DNA from: Rugamonas apoptosis
Lineage (GTDB): Bacteria; Pseudomonadota; Gammaproteobacteria; Burkholderiales; Burkholderiaceae_D
Assembly (NCBI RefSeq): GCF_014042355.1
Contig: NZ_JACEZU010000001.1
Span: 186,001 to 250,000, forward strand
DNA: 64,000 nt
Direction of reading: 5' to 3'
Part shown: one piece after another, positions 37,448 to 45,627 of the stretch
Layout of the letters: every line of letters begins with the position of its first letter
How positions within the stretch are numbered: position 1 is the first letter of the stretch
The notes under the pieces: generated by a model
What the model saw: only the letters and a program-made list of their open reading frames with translations
The model's database searches: none
Told to the model about the DNA's origin: nothing
Position numbers and translations under genes: made by a program

Positions 37448-37765
37448 TCAGGCGGCGGAATGGATCAGCAGGGCGTCGCCGAAATAGGCGCCCAGGTCCA
37501 GCATCTCGAACACGTCCATCACGGCCGGGCTGTGGCCCACCAGCCGCAGGGCGCGCCCGTCCGTGGCGGCCACCTGCTTGGCCAGCATCAGCACTTGCAG
37601 GCCGGCCGTGTCCAGTTCCGTCACGCCGGACAAGTCCACTTCCAGCAGCGCGGCCTGGCGCAGCGCCTCCAGCAGTTGGGACTTGACGTCGGCGGCGCGG
37701 TAGATGGTCAGCTCGCCATCGATGGCGAACCGCACGGGTAAAGCGGTGGCGGATGAAGCGGACAT
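37448..37765 (-). CDS. STAS-domain protein between cheA and cheY
   Basis: 105 residues, a single STAS domain of the anti-sigma-factor antagonist type. The segment DLSGVTELDTAGLQVLMLAKQVA (residues about 43-65, read around LDTAGLQVL) is the phosphorylation loop; a Thr lies where the phospho-Ser of SpoIIAA-type proteins is found. Such proteins occur in some che operons, where they may be phosphorylated by an unseen serine kinase or bind CheA/CheW. It is 45 bases from cheA and 73 from cheY. Confidence 0.85.
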   Translation of the reverse strand: MSASSATALPVRFAIDGELTIYRAADVKSQLLEALRQAALLEVDLSGVTELDTAGLQVLMLAKQVAATDGRALRLVGHSPAVMDVFEMLDLGAYFGDALLIHSAA

Positions 37766-37837
37766 GGTGGCTCCCGGTGGACGATGTGCGAATCGGGGCG
37801 CCCGCGAGGTCGGGGCCGGCGCGCGATCAGGAAAAAA

Positions 37838-38206
37838 TCAGGGCAGGACCAGCTTGGCCACGGCGCCCAGCAACACTTCCGGCTTGAACGGCTTGGTGAC
37901 CCAGGCCTTGGCGCCGGCCGCCTGGCCTTCGCGCTTCTTCTCTTCCTGCGACTCGGTGGTGAGCATGATGACGGGCGTGAAGCGGTAATTGGCCAGCGCC
38001 TTGAACTGCTTGACGAAAGTGATGCCGTCCATATTGGGCATGTTGACGTCGCACACCACCAGGTGGATCTTCTGGCCGGTGCACTTGGACAAGGCGTCCA
38101 CGCCATCACGCCCTTCGATGACGTCATAGCCGGCACCCTTGAGGGCGATGCCGACCACTTGCCGCAACGAGGCGGAGTCGTCCACTACCATGATGGTCTT
38201 TGCCAT
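37838..38206 (-). CDS. cheY: CheY-type response regulator
   Basis: 122-residue stand-alone receiver. Acidic pair DD at 9-10, phospho-acceptor Asp53 in VVCDVNMPNMDG, Thr in MLTTES and Lys in VTKPFKP. The start MAKTIMVVDD at 38206 is preferred because AAGGA lies six bases before it, whereas the ATG two codons earlier abuts that site. No cheZ is seen; it is 10 bases from the upstream MCP-like gene. Confidence 0.93.
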   Translation of the reverse strand: MAKTIMVVDDSASLRQVVGIALKGAGYDVIEGRDGVDALSKCTGQKIHLVVCDVNMPNMDGITFVKQFKALANYRFTPVIMLTTESQEEKKREGQAAGAKAWVTKPFKPEVLLGAVAKLVLP

Positions 38207-38215
38207 AGTCATTCC

Positions 38216-39373
38216 TTAGAAAAACGTGATTTCGTCAGCCGCCGCCGGCTGTTGTGACCGGGTGGCCAAGGCGCCGCTGTGGACGGCGTGCTCGTCCGCC
38301 ATGGCGTAGGTCTTTTGCAGTTCGGCCAGCAGGGGCTCGGCCTGCAACGGTTCCAGCGCCTGCGCCTGTTCATACTGGGCGCGGTTGTCGCGCAGGATGG
38401 CGGGCAACCGTTCCATGTTCTCGCGCACGTGGGTCATCACCTGGCTGACCCGGTCCTGGAATTGCAGTTGCACCAGCGCTTCGCCCACTTCGCTCTGGAT
38501 GCCCAGCGATTCCTGCTTGAGCAGTTCGGACGATTGCACCAGCGCGTCGGTGACCTGGCGGAAATCGCGCAGCACCGATTCGATCATGCCTTCGGCCGAC
38601 TGCATGGAGGCGTCCTCGGCCGCGCTGGACTGTTCGGCCGCGGCGCTGGCGGCCAAAATGGCGGCGCTGATCTGGCCGACCCGGTCGGCGATGTTGCGGC
38701 CCGTCTCGGCCGAGCGGTTCGACAGGTTGCGCACTTCCTGCGCCACCACGGCGAAGCCGCGGCCGGCCGGGCCGGCGCGGGCCGCCTCGATGGCCGCGTT
38801 CAAGGCCAGCAGGTTGGTCTGGGCCGCGATGCTGGCCACGCCCTCGGCCATGTCGCGCAGTTCGCGCGTGAAGCGTTCCAGTTGCTGGATCTGTTCCAGC
38901 ATGGTTTGCTTGGACACCATGGCCGACTTCATGGACGCCACCACGGAGCCGAGCTGGTTCTCACTGCTGGCAAACACGTCGATCAGGGCCGGCCCGCCAC
39001 CGCCCTGCTGCTCCAGGCTCGACACGTGCAGCGCGTTGTCGAGCTTGTCGACGATGTTGGAGAAGCGTCCGGCCAGGTCGGCCACGGCGTCCTCCATCTG
39101 GCTGCGCGACGATTCGATGTGGCGGCACCAGATGGGCAGCACGGCGTCGCCGAACTGTTCGCGCCCTTCCAGGTAGTGGTCGATCATGCGCTGGCGCGCC
39201 GCCGCCGCCGCGCCCAGCTGGCGCGCGCCCACCGCCCCGGCCGCCAGCAGCAGCAAGGCGAACACGATGGCGTAGCCGCTGGCCGCGCCGGCGATCAAGG
39301 TGGCCACCGCACCGGCGATCGCCAGCGCCAGCGGAACGACGGTCGTGCTGCTCAAGCCGGACAATCTATTCAT
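38216..39373 (-). CDS. MCP-like membrane protein without periplasmic sensor
   Basis: 385 residues. Two closely spaced hydrophobic helices at residues 11-50 leave no periplasmic domain; the rest is a cytoplasmic coiled coil with the receptor tip [33 protein letters not shown] (seen around residues 187-219). Methylation helices are short. It ends in EITFF, a terminal aromatic pentapeptide. As first gene of the che operon it is probably an internal-signal receptor. A GGTGGGG ribosome site precedes the ATG. Confidence 0.88.
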   Translation of the reverse strand: MNRLSGLSSTTVVPLALAIAGAVATLIAGAASGYAIVFALLLLAAGAVGARQLGAAAAARQRMIDHYLEGREQFGDAVLPIWCRHIESSRSQMEDAVADLAGRFSNIVDKLDNALHVSSLEQQGGGGPALIDVFASSENQLGSVVASMKSAMVSKQTMLEQIQQLERFTRELRDMAEGVASIAAQTNLLALNAAIEAARAGPAGRGFAVVAQEVRNLSNRSAETGRNIADRVGQISAAILAASAAAEQSSAAEDASMQSAEGMIESVLRDFRQVTDALVQSSELLKQESLGIQSEVGEALVQLQFQDRVSQVMTHVRENMERLPAILRDNRAQYEQAQALEPLQAEPLLAELQKTYAMADEHAVHSGALATRSQQPAAADEITFF

Positions 39374-39731
39374 TGGACCCCACCAAAAAATGGTCAGTTG
39401 GCGCCGCCGCGGCGCACTGCACCGTCAACAAACTGTATCGCAAAATTCGGGTCCGTTGCTCATATGTTTTAAATAAAAAAATGGGCGCCGACATACTGTT
39501 GCGGCTGGTCGATTCTAGCGGGCGCCCCCTGTGCGGCCATTCAAATAGATTCATGTACGAAATTAGTTGACGCAAGGAGAGTGGTAAACCGTCATGGCAC
39601 GTTGCGAAAGCGCAACTTCGCGCGCGCGGGCCGCGTGGTGGACTTTTCCAGAGGCGCAAGGTAAATTGCAAACGTTGTTTAGACGTTAATTCAATCGCGG
39701 CCCGCGGGCCGCACCTATGCAAAGGGATCAC
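39374..39731. other. Divergent spacer between che operon and aqpZ
   Basis: No gene. AT-rich around 39420-39490. On the minus strand TAGAAT near 39518 could be a -10 of the che operon, but no fitting -35 was found; no sigma-28 (TAAA...GCCGATAA) match was seen. The plus-strand promoter of aqpZ was not recognised. Confidence 0.4.
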
Positions 39732-40418
39732 ATGAAACAATATGGCGCGGAATTTTTTGGAACCTTCTGGCTGGTGCTGGGCGGCTGCGGCAGCGCCGTG
39801 CTGGCGGCGGCCTTCCCCGGGGTGGGCATTGGCCTGCTGGGCGTGTCGCTGGCGTTCGGCCTGACGGTGCTGACCATGGCCTACGCCATCGGCCACATCT
39901 CCGGCTGCCACCTCAACCCGGCCGTCTCGATCGGCCTGTGGGCCGGCGGCCGCTTCCCGGCGGCCAAGCTGCTGCCCTACATCGTGGCGCAAGTGCTGGG
40001 CGCGATCGTGGCCGGCGGCGTGCTGTACCTGATCGCCAGCGGCAAGAGCGGCTTTGAGCTGGCCGCCGGCTTCGCCTCGAACGGCTACGGCGCCCATTCG
40101 CCGGGCGGCTACTCGCTGACGGCGGCGCTGGTGACGGAAGTGGTGATGACGATGATGTTCCTGCTGATCATCCTGGGCGCCACCGACGCGCGCGCGCCGG
40201 CCGGCTTCGCGCCGCTGCCGATCGGCCTGGGCTTGACCTTGATCCACCTGATCAGCATTCCGGTCACCAACACCTCCGTCAATCCCGCCCGCAGCACCGG
40301 CGTGGCGCTGTACGTGGGCGACTGGGCCACCAGCCAGCTGTGGCTGTTCTGGGTGGCGCCGATCGCCGGCGCCCTGCTGGGCGCGGCCGTGTACCGCTGC
40401 ATCGGCAGCAAGGACTGA
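39732..40418 (+). CDS. aqpZ: Aquaporin Z
   Basis: 228-residue water channel. Six membrane helices and two NPA boxes: NPAVS (about residue 63) and NPARS (about 180). The AqpZ-type selectivity filter residues Phe/His/Thr/Arg are represented by LAFG, the conserved His in the second half (LIHLIS) and the Arg after NPA. The start at 39732 ([12 protein letters not shown]) has an AAGGGA site. It is divergent from the che operon and convergent with an MCP gene; no functional link is evident. Confidence 0.93.
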   Translation: MKQYGAEFFGTFWLVLGGCGSAVLAAAFPGVGIGLLGVSLAFGLTVLTMAYAIGHISGCHLNPAVSIGLWAGGRFPAAKLLPYIVAQVLGAIVAGGVLYLIASGKSGFELAAGFASNGYGAHSPGGYSLTAALVTEVVMTMMFLLIILGATDARAPAGFAPLPIGLGLTLIHLISIPVTNTSVNPARSTGVALYVGDWATSQLWLFWVAPIAGALLGAAVYRCIGSKD

Positions 40419-40450
40419 TGGGAGCGCCGGCCGCCCCCGCCCCGGGGGGC

Positions 40451-42022
40451 TCAGCGCGCGGGCGCGCCGGCCGCTTCGTCGAGTTTGAACAGGCTCACGG
40501 CCTGGGCCAGCCGGGCCGCCTGATCCTGCATGGCCTCGGCCGCGGCGGCGGCCTGCTCCACCAGCGAGGCGTTCTGCTGGGTGGCCGTGTCCATCTGGGT
40601 GATGGCGTCGTTGATCTGTTCGATGCCGTCGGTCTGGGCGCCGCTGGCCGCGCTGATCTCGGCCATGATGGCGGTGACCCGGCCGATGGCCGCCACCACC
40701 TGCTCCATGGTGCCGCCGGCCTGGTCCACCAGGCGGGTGCCGGCCGCCACCTTGCCCACCGAATCGTCGATCAACTGCTTGATCTCCTTGGCCGCCGCGG
40801 CCGAGCGCTGGGCCAGGCCGCGCACCTCGGACGCCACCACCGCGAAACCGCGGCCCTGCTCGCCGGCGCGGGCCGCTTCCACGGCCGCGTTCAAGGCCAG
40901 GATATTGGTCTGGAATGCGATGCCGTCGATCACCCCGATGATGTCGACGATCTTGCGCGAGGAGGCGTCGATCGACGCCATGGTCTGCACCACGTCCGAC
41001 ACCACGGCGCCGCCGCGCTGGGCCACGTCCGAGGCCGACGCGGCCAGCGTGTTGGCCTGGCGCGCGTGTTCCGCGTTCTGCTTGACGGTGGCCGTCAACT
41101 GCTCCATCGACGATGCCGTCTGCTCCAGCGAACTGGCTTGCTGCTCGGTGCGCGAGGACAGGTCCAGGTTGCCGCTGGCGATCTGGCCGGAAGCGGTGGC
41201 GATGGTTTCCGTGCCCTGCCGCACTTCGCGCACGATGCGCTCCAGGTTACCCGACATGCGGTACAAGGCGTGCAGCAAACGCCCCGGCTCGTCATGGGCG
41301 AACTGGCGCGGCGCGCCGTCGGCCGACAGGCGGCCCTCGGCCACGCGCTGGGCCACGCCCACGGCTTCGTTGATGGGTCCGGTGATGCCGCGCGTGAGCC
41401 ACCAGGCGAACGCCACCCCAAAACTCACCACCAGCAGCGCCAGCAACAGCAACTGGTCGCGGCTGCGCTCGGCCACCTGGTCGATGGCTTTGGCCGCGCT
41501 GTCAATCTCCTTGCGCTGGTGTTCCAGCATTTGCTGCAGCTTGGCTTCATATTCGCGCGAGGCGGGCAAGTATTGCTGCTCCAGGATACGCTGCGCGCCT
41601 TGCGCGTCGCCGGCCGCCTTGGTCTTGTTGATGGCGTCGCGGGTGCTGATGTAGCGGGCCCGCACTTCCTTCATTTGCTGGAACAGGGCCAGGTCGTCGG
41701 CACCGGCCAGCGCCTCGATGCGCTTGACCAGCTCCTGGGCGGTGCGGGTGGAGCTGGCGATGTCGTCGGCGAAAAACGCCACCAGGGCTGGGTCTTCACT
41801 GCGGGCGATGGCCGAGGTGCGGCGGATGCCCGCGTACACCAGGCGGTACCAGTCGCCGATCATGCGCTCCTTGGCCAGCGGCACTTCCATCATGGTGCGG
41901 GTGGCGGCGGCCACACCCTGCAGGCGGTAAATCCCCAGCCCCGTGTTGACGATCAGGATCGCCAGCACCACCGCGAAACCCAGCGCCAGGCGCCGTCCTA
42001 TACCCAGATCAGCGATCCTCAT
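40451..42022 (-). CDS. Methyl-accepting chemotaxis protein, orphan type
   Basis: 523 residues. TM1 about 10-30, helical periplasmic domain about 31-187 (4HB-like, with [12 protein letters not shown]), TM2 about 190-210, HAMP ([19 protein letters not shown]), signalling domain with [26 protein letters not shown]. The carboxy end is GAPAR, so the aromatic tail of the other MCPs is missing. It is closer to Tsr/Tar-type betaproteobacterial MCPs than to the twins. The start at 42022 ([15 protein letters not shown]) has a GGGAGGGGG site; an upstream in-frame extension is not used. Confidence 0.92.
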   Translation of the reverse strand: MRIADLGIGRRLALGFAVVLAILIVNTGLGIYRLQGVAAATRTMMEVPLAKERMIGDWYRLVYAGIRRTSAIARSEDPALVAFFADDIASSTRTAQELVKRIEALAGADDLALFQQMKEVRARYISTRDAINKTKAAGDAQGAQRILEQQYLPASREYEAKLQQMLEHQRKEIDSAAKAIDQVAERSRDQLLLLALLVVSFGVAFAWWLTRGITGPINEAVGVAQRVAEGRLSADGAPRQFAHDEPGRLLHALYRMSGNLERIVREVRQGTETIATASGQIASGNLDLSSRTEQQASSLEQTASSMEQLTATVKQNAEHARQANTLAASASDVAQRGGAVVSDVVQTMASIDASSRKIVDIIGVIDGIAFQTNILALNAAVEAARAGEQGRGFAVVASEVRGLAQRSAAAAKEIKQLIDDSVGKVAAGTRLVDQAGGTMEQVVAAIGRVTAIMAEISAASGAQTDGIEQINDAITQMDTATQQNASLVEQAAAAAEAMQDQAARLAQAVSLFKLDEAAGAPAR

Positions 42023-42457
42023 CACGCCCCCTCCCCATCGTCGATATGAGGTCTGGCGCAAACGCGCCAGCCACCGGCTGCGCCATGGCGCGCTGGCCGT
42101 GCCATGGTAGCGCGAAACGCAGCGGGGGTGGAACTGGATGGCCCAGCAGTATAGAAAAGACGGGCCGCCGGCAGGATCACGTACTTTAAGTTTGAAATAA
42201 AAGTACAAAAATGGTTCTTATTTGCAACACATTGCACCAATGGGCAATTGTTTTCGACTATCTATTCCTTTATATTGCTTAGCAGCTTATTACTGAGAGT
42301 GATAAAAAAAACAACCCCGCAGAACGCCCGACCATCCCCCGCGCCCGGCGCCGCCGGCGCCTGCCGCCGCGCCACCTCGGAACGCTCGCACCGATCCGCC
42401 TGGGCCGGCATGTCAACCCAACTTACGCCCGGGTCGCCGGGCTCGGCAAGCATAATC
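42023..42457. other. Spacer between MCP gene and Crp/Fnr-type gene
   Basis: 435 bases without a firm gene. It contains the candidate plus-strand promoter at 42248-42276 and an AT-rich block at 42170-42310. An open frame in phase with the downstream gene begins at 42248, but codons before about 42410 overlap the promoter and carry no conserved sequence. Confidence 0.5.
42248..42276 (+). promoter_or_regulatory. Candidate promoter of the Crp/Fnr-type gene
   Basis: TTGTTT (42248-42253), 17 bases, TATATT (42271-42276), matching consensus at 4/6 and 5/6. It lies in the AT-rich block and would give a leader of about 175 bases if translation starts at 42458. Confidence 0.5.
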
Positions 42458-43087
42458 ATGAGACACGGTTTTCTGGAACAACGAGAGAAGTACAAGGCGC
42501 AAACCATGCGCCACTACGGCGTCAGCGAGCAGATGTACGACGCCATCAACCGGCTGATGGCGCCGCTGGTGGTACCCGTCAGCGCGCGCAAGGGCGAGGT
42601 GCTGCAGCGCAGCGGCACGGTGGCCCAATCGTTCCACTGGATCTACAGCGGCGTGGCGCGGGCCGGCTTTGTGACGGAAGGCGGCACGGAAGTGACGCTG
42701 CGCTTCTGGACCGAAGGCGACACGGTGGCCTCGCATGAAGACTTGCTGCGCGCCCGAGATGGCTTGCCGGCGCGCCAGTTCGTGGTGGCCGAGACGGCGC
42801 TGCACGGTTTCCGCATGGACTGGGCCGACGTGGGCCGCCTGTGCGAGCGGCACGAGGAGGCACGCGCCTATTACCTGAAAGTGTCGGAGGCCAGCATCCT
42901 GCGCCAGGGCCGCAGCATCTACAACAGCAGCGCCGCCTCGGCCCAGTCCAGGCTGGACGCATTCCGCGACGAATATCCGGGCCTGGAGGCGCGGGTGTCG
43001 CAAAAGGTGATCGCCTCCTTCCTGGGCATCACGCCCCAGTATATGTCGCAGCTGCTGCGGCAGGACGCGCAGCAGAAGGCGGCATAA
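42458..43087 (+). CDS. Crp/Fnr-family transcriptional regulator
   Basis: 209 residues from the start MRHGFLEQREKY; the ATG at 42506 (MRHYGVSEQ) with AAGG eight bases upstream is an alternative. Cyclic-nucleotide-like beta-roll about 40-130 (RKGEVLQRSGTVAQSFHWIYSGVAR), long helix, then a winged helix near the end (VSQKVIASFLGITPQYMSQLLRQ). Key cAMP-binding residues of E. coli Crp (Arg82/Ser83) are not obvious, and there are no Fnr-type cysteines, so the signal is unknown. A bidirectional terminator follows directly. Confidence 0.82.
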   Translation: MRHGFLEQREKYKAQTMRHYGVSEQMYDAINRLMAPLVVPVSARKGEVLQRSGTVAQSFHWIYSGVARAGFVTEGGTEVTLRFWTEGDTVASHEDLLRARDGLPARQFVVAETALHGFRMDWADVGRLCERHEEARAYYLKVSEASILRQGRSIYNSSAASAQSRLDAFRDEYPGLEARVSQKVIASFLGITPQYMSQLLRQDAQQKAA

Positions 43088-43088
43088 A

Positions 43089-43116
43089 AAAACGGCGCTC
43101 ACCTGAGCGCCGTTTT
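43089..43116. terminator. Bidirectional terminator between crp-like gene and panD
   Basis: AAAACGGCGCTCA and TGAGCGCCGTTTT, a perfect 13-bp stem with a two-base loop. It serves the plus-strand regulator and, read from the other side, the minus-strand panD. Confidence 0.88.
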
Positions 43117-43144
43117 CCTGTAAGCGAATTACTTCGGACCGTGT

Positions 43145-43510
43145 TTACTGCTTCATGCCCGTGATCTTGTTGTTGCCATCGACGAACACAATCTTGGGTT
43201 CGTAGCTGGCGATCTGCGCTTCCGTCATCGGCGCGTAGGTGCAGATGATGAGCAGGTCGCCCAGCTGGGCCCGGCGCGCGGCCGCGCCGTTGAGCGAAAT
43301 CTCGCCGCTGCCGCGCAGGCCGGGAATGGCGTAGGTGGCGAAGCGCTCGCCATTGTTCACGTTGTACAACTCGATCTTTTCATTGGGCCAGATATCGGCC
43401 GCATCCAGCAGATCCTGGTCGATACCACAGGAACCTTCGTAATGGAGGTCCGCTTGCGTGACCGTGACCCGGTGCAGCTTGGCACGCAGCATAACTCGTT
43501 GCATAGACAT
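43145..43510 (-). CDS. panD: Aspartate 1-decarboxylase
   Basis: 121 residues. PanD makes beta-alanine for pantothenate/CoA. It is a pyruvoyl enzyme made as a proenzyme: cleavage between Gly26 and Ser27 in HYEGSCGID produces the pyruvoyl group. The catalytic Tyr/Asn loop ([33 protein letters not shown]) is complete. The start MSMQRVML at 43510 is preferred because AAGGA lies seven bases before it. No other pan genes are nearby. Confidence 0.96.
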   Translation of the reverse strand: MSMQRVMLRAKLHRVTVTQADLHYEGSCGIDQDLLDAADIWPNEKIELYNVNNGERFATYAIPGLRGSGEISLNGAAARRAQLGDLLIICTYAPMTEAQIASYEPKIVFVDGNNKITGMKQ

Positions 43511-43758
43511 CACTTCATCCTTCGTTAAATGGGGTTCAAGGCTTGCCTCAAAGCAATCCCAGTGGCCGGCTGGGCCACCGGCCGGACCCGAGGACCGTTC
43601 CGCCTTGATGCGCGGTCGCAATCGTACCACTACTCGTGCGCGCCGTCCCATTTCAGGCCCCGCCGGGGGCGACAGCGGCCAGCGCTTGTGGCATATTGCT
43701 AGTTAGAAAATCGCTGCTCCCCCACCGTGTGGCTGGCAGCCACGAGGAGCGCTGGAGA

Positions 43759-45477
43759 ATGAGACTGACCCGCATGTTCGCCATATCCATGGCCATCCTG
43801 GCGCTGCTGGTGGGCGCCATGCTGGGCCGGATATTGTGGGGTGAATGGAACAACTACCGGGCCGCGCGCGGCGGCCTGCACGCGTTGCAACTGGTGCAGC
43901 GGGGCATGATCGCGGCCGAGAAGCTGTCGTTCGAACGGGGCCCCGTCAACGCCGTGATGGGCGACGCCGTGCCGCCCGATCCCGCCAAGCGGGCGCGGCT
44001 GGCCGTGGCGCGCGCCGCCAGCGACCAGGCGCTGGCCCGGCTGGCCGCCACGCTGGCGGCCACCCAGGGCCCGACGGCGACGGTGCGCGCCATCGAAGCC
44101 CAGCTGGCGGCGGCGCGGCGCGCGGTGGACGCCGTGGCCGCCTTGCCGCCGGCCCAGCGCACGCCGCAGCGGCTGACGGCGGCCGTGGAGCAGATGTTCG
44201 CGCTGATCCCCGTGGTGCTGGACGATGTGACGGGCTACGCGGGCGCGGCCGAGCAAGCCTACCCCAACCTGGCGAAAATCCTCATGAAGGCCCGCTTCGC
44301 CGTCGAGCTGCGCGAATACGCGGGCCGGCTCGGCTCGCGCCTGACGGTGGCGCTGGCCTCGGGCCAGCCGCTGGCCGAGACCGAGCACACGCAAATCCAG
44401 TTCCTGCGCGGCCAGATCGAACAGCTGCGCCACCTGATCGTCATGTCCACCAGCGCCATCGACCGCGACCCGCGGGTGCTGGCAGCGCTGCGCACCATGG
44501 ATGAAGGGTATTTCAACAGCGGCCTGGCGCTGGTGACGGGGGTGGAGCGCGACAGCCGGGCCCACCAGCCCTACGGCATGGACACGGCCCAGTTCGCGCA
44601 ACGCTATGTGCCGTTCATGACGCCCATCCTGGCCGTGCGCGACGTGCTGCTGGAGGCGGCGCTGGACCAGGCGCAACAGGACTACGACACGGCCCAGCGC
44701 GAACTGCTGCTGGCCTGTGTGACGGGCGGCGCCATCCTGCTGGCGATGGCGCTGCTGATGATCATCCTGCGGGCGCGCGTGATGGTGCCGCTGGCGCAGG
44801 CCACGCGGGCGCTCGTCAAGCTGGGCAACGGCGATTTTTCCATCCGCATGCACGAAACCCGGCGCCACGACGAGATCGGCGACCTGCTGCGCGCGCTGGG
44901 CCAGTTGCGCGCGGCCGGGCTGGAAAAGCAGCAGCTGGAACTGGAACGCCAGCGCCTGATCGAGGAACTGCGGCTGCGCGCCGACACCGACTATTTGACG
45001 GGCATCCTGAACCGGCGCGCCTTCACGGCCGTCGGCAACCAGCGCCTGCGGCGCGCGCGCGAGCACAAACTGGCGCTGGCCGTGATCCTGTTCGACGTGG
45101 ACCGCTTCAAGGCCGTCAACGATAGCCACGGCCACGACGCCGGCGACCAGGTGCTGATCCGCATCGCCGCGCTGGCGCGCGAGGAATTGCGCGACGGCGA
45201 AATCCTGGCCCGCTACGGCGGCGAGGAATTCGTCGTCATGCCAGGCAACTGCGACCTGCAGGGCGCGCACGCGGTGGCCGAGCGCATGCGGCGCGCCATC
45301 GAGGCGGCGCCGCTCACGCTGGCCAACGGCCATGTGCTGCACGTGACGGCCAGCTTCGGCGTAGCCGCCTCGGAAGGCCCGCACCTGGCGCTCGACAGCC
45401 TGTTCCAGGCGGCCGACCTGGCGCTGTACCGCGCCAAGCACCAGGGCCGCAACCGGGTCGAAAGCCAGCCGGCCTGA
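43759..45477 (+). CDS. Membrane-bound diguanylate cyclase (GGDEF)
   Basis: 572 residues. TM1 about 8-28, a periplasmic helical sensor to about 320, TM2 about 326-346, HAMP (APLAQATRALVKLGNGDFSIRM region), then a GGDEF domain from about 410. The active site reads RYGGEEF (GGEEF variant, active in known cyclases), with DVDRFKAVNDSHGHDAGD upstream. The RxxD inhibitory site is not found five residues before it. It makes c-di-GMP, while the REC-EAL protein of the che locus 12 kb away would break it down. Start MRLTRMF with GGAG in front. Confidence 0.9.
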   Translation: MRLTRMFAISMAILALLVGAMLGRILWGEWNNYRAARGGLHALQLVQRGMIAAEKLSFERGPVNAVMGDAVPPDPAKRARLAVARAASDQALARLAATLAATQGPTATVRAIEAQLAAARRAVDAVAALPPAQRTPQRLTAAVEQMFALIPVVLDDVTGYAGAAEQAYPNLAKILMKARFAVELREYAGRLGSRLTVALASGQPLAETEHTQIQFLRGQIEQLRHLIVMSTSAIDRDPRVLAALRTMDEGYFNSGLALVTGVERDSRAHQPYGMDTAQFAQRYVPFMTPILAVRDVLLEAALDQAQQDYDTAQRELLLACVTGGAILLAMALLMIILRARVMVPLAQATRALVKLGNGDFSIRMHETRRHDEIGDLLRALGQLRAAGLEKQQLELERQRLIEELRLRADTDYLTGILNRRAFTAVGNQRLRRAREHKLALAVILFDVDRFKAVNDSHGHDAGDQVLIRIAALAREELRDGEILARYGGEEFVVMPGNCDLQGAHAVAERMRRAIEAAPLTLANGHVLHVTASFGVAASEGPHLALDSLFQAADLALYRAKHQGRNRVESQPA

Positions 45478-45572
45478 GCGGCCGTGGCCGCCCCCGCTGC
45501 TGATCGCCCGCCGCCACCCGTCGCCGGACCGCGCCGCCCGCTCTCCGCCTTGAATGTTATAAACGGTTTATA

Positions 45573-45616
45573 CGGTATATGCAGTTGATGGCGACAGCAT
45601 ACGCCAGCATATACCG
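45573..45616. repeat. 10-bp inverted repeat in a convergent spacer
   Basis: CGGTATATGC (45573-45582) and GCATATACCG (45607-45616), 24 bases apart, between the GGDEF gene and the aminopeptidase gene. No T-run on either strand. Confidence 0.5.
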
Positions 45617-45627
45617 CCTCCGGCCGC

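Noticed and set aside
39593..39606. TGGCACGTTGC resembling a sigma-54 promoter
   Set aside because: The distance between GG and GC is too short for a -24/-12 element.
42248..42457. Amino-terminal extension of the Crp/Fnr-type protein
   Set aside because: It overlaps a promoter-like sequence and has no conserved residues or ribosome binding site.
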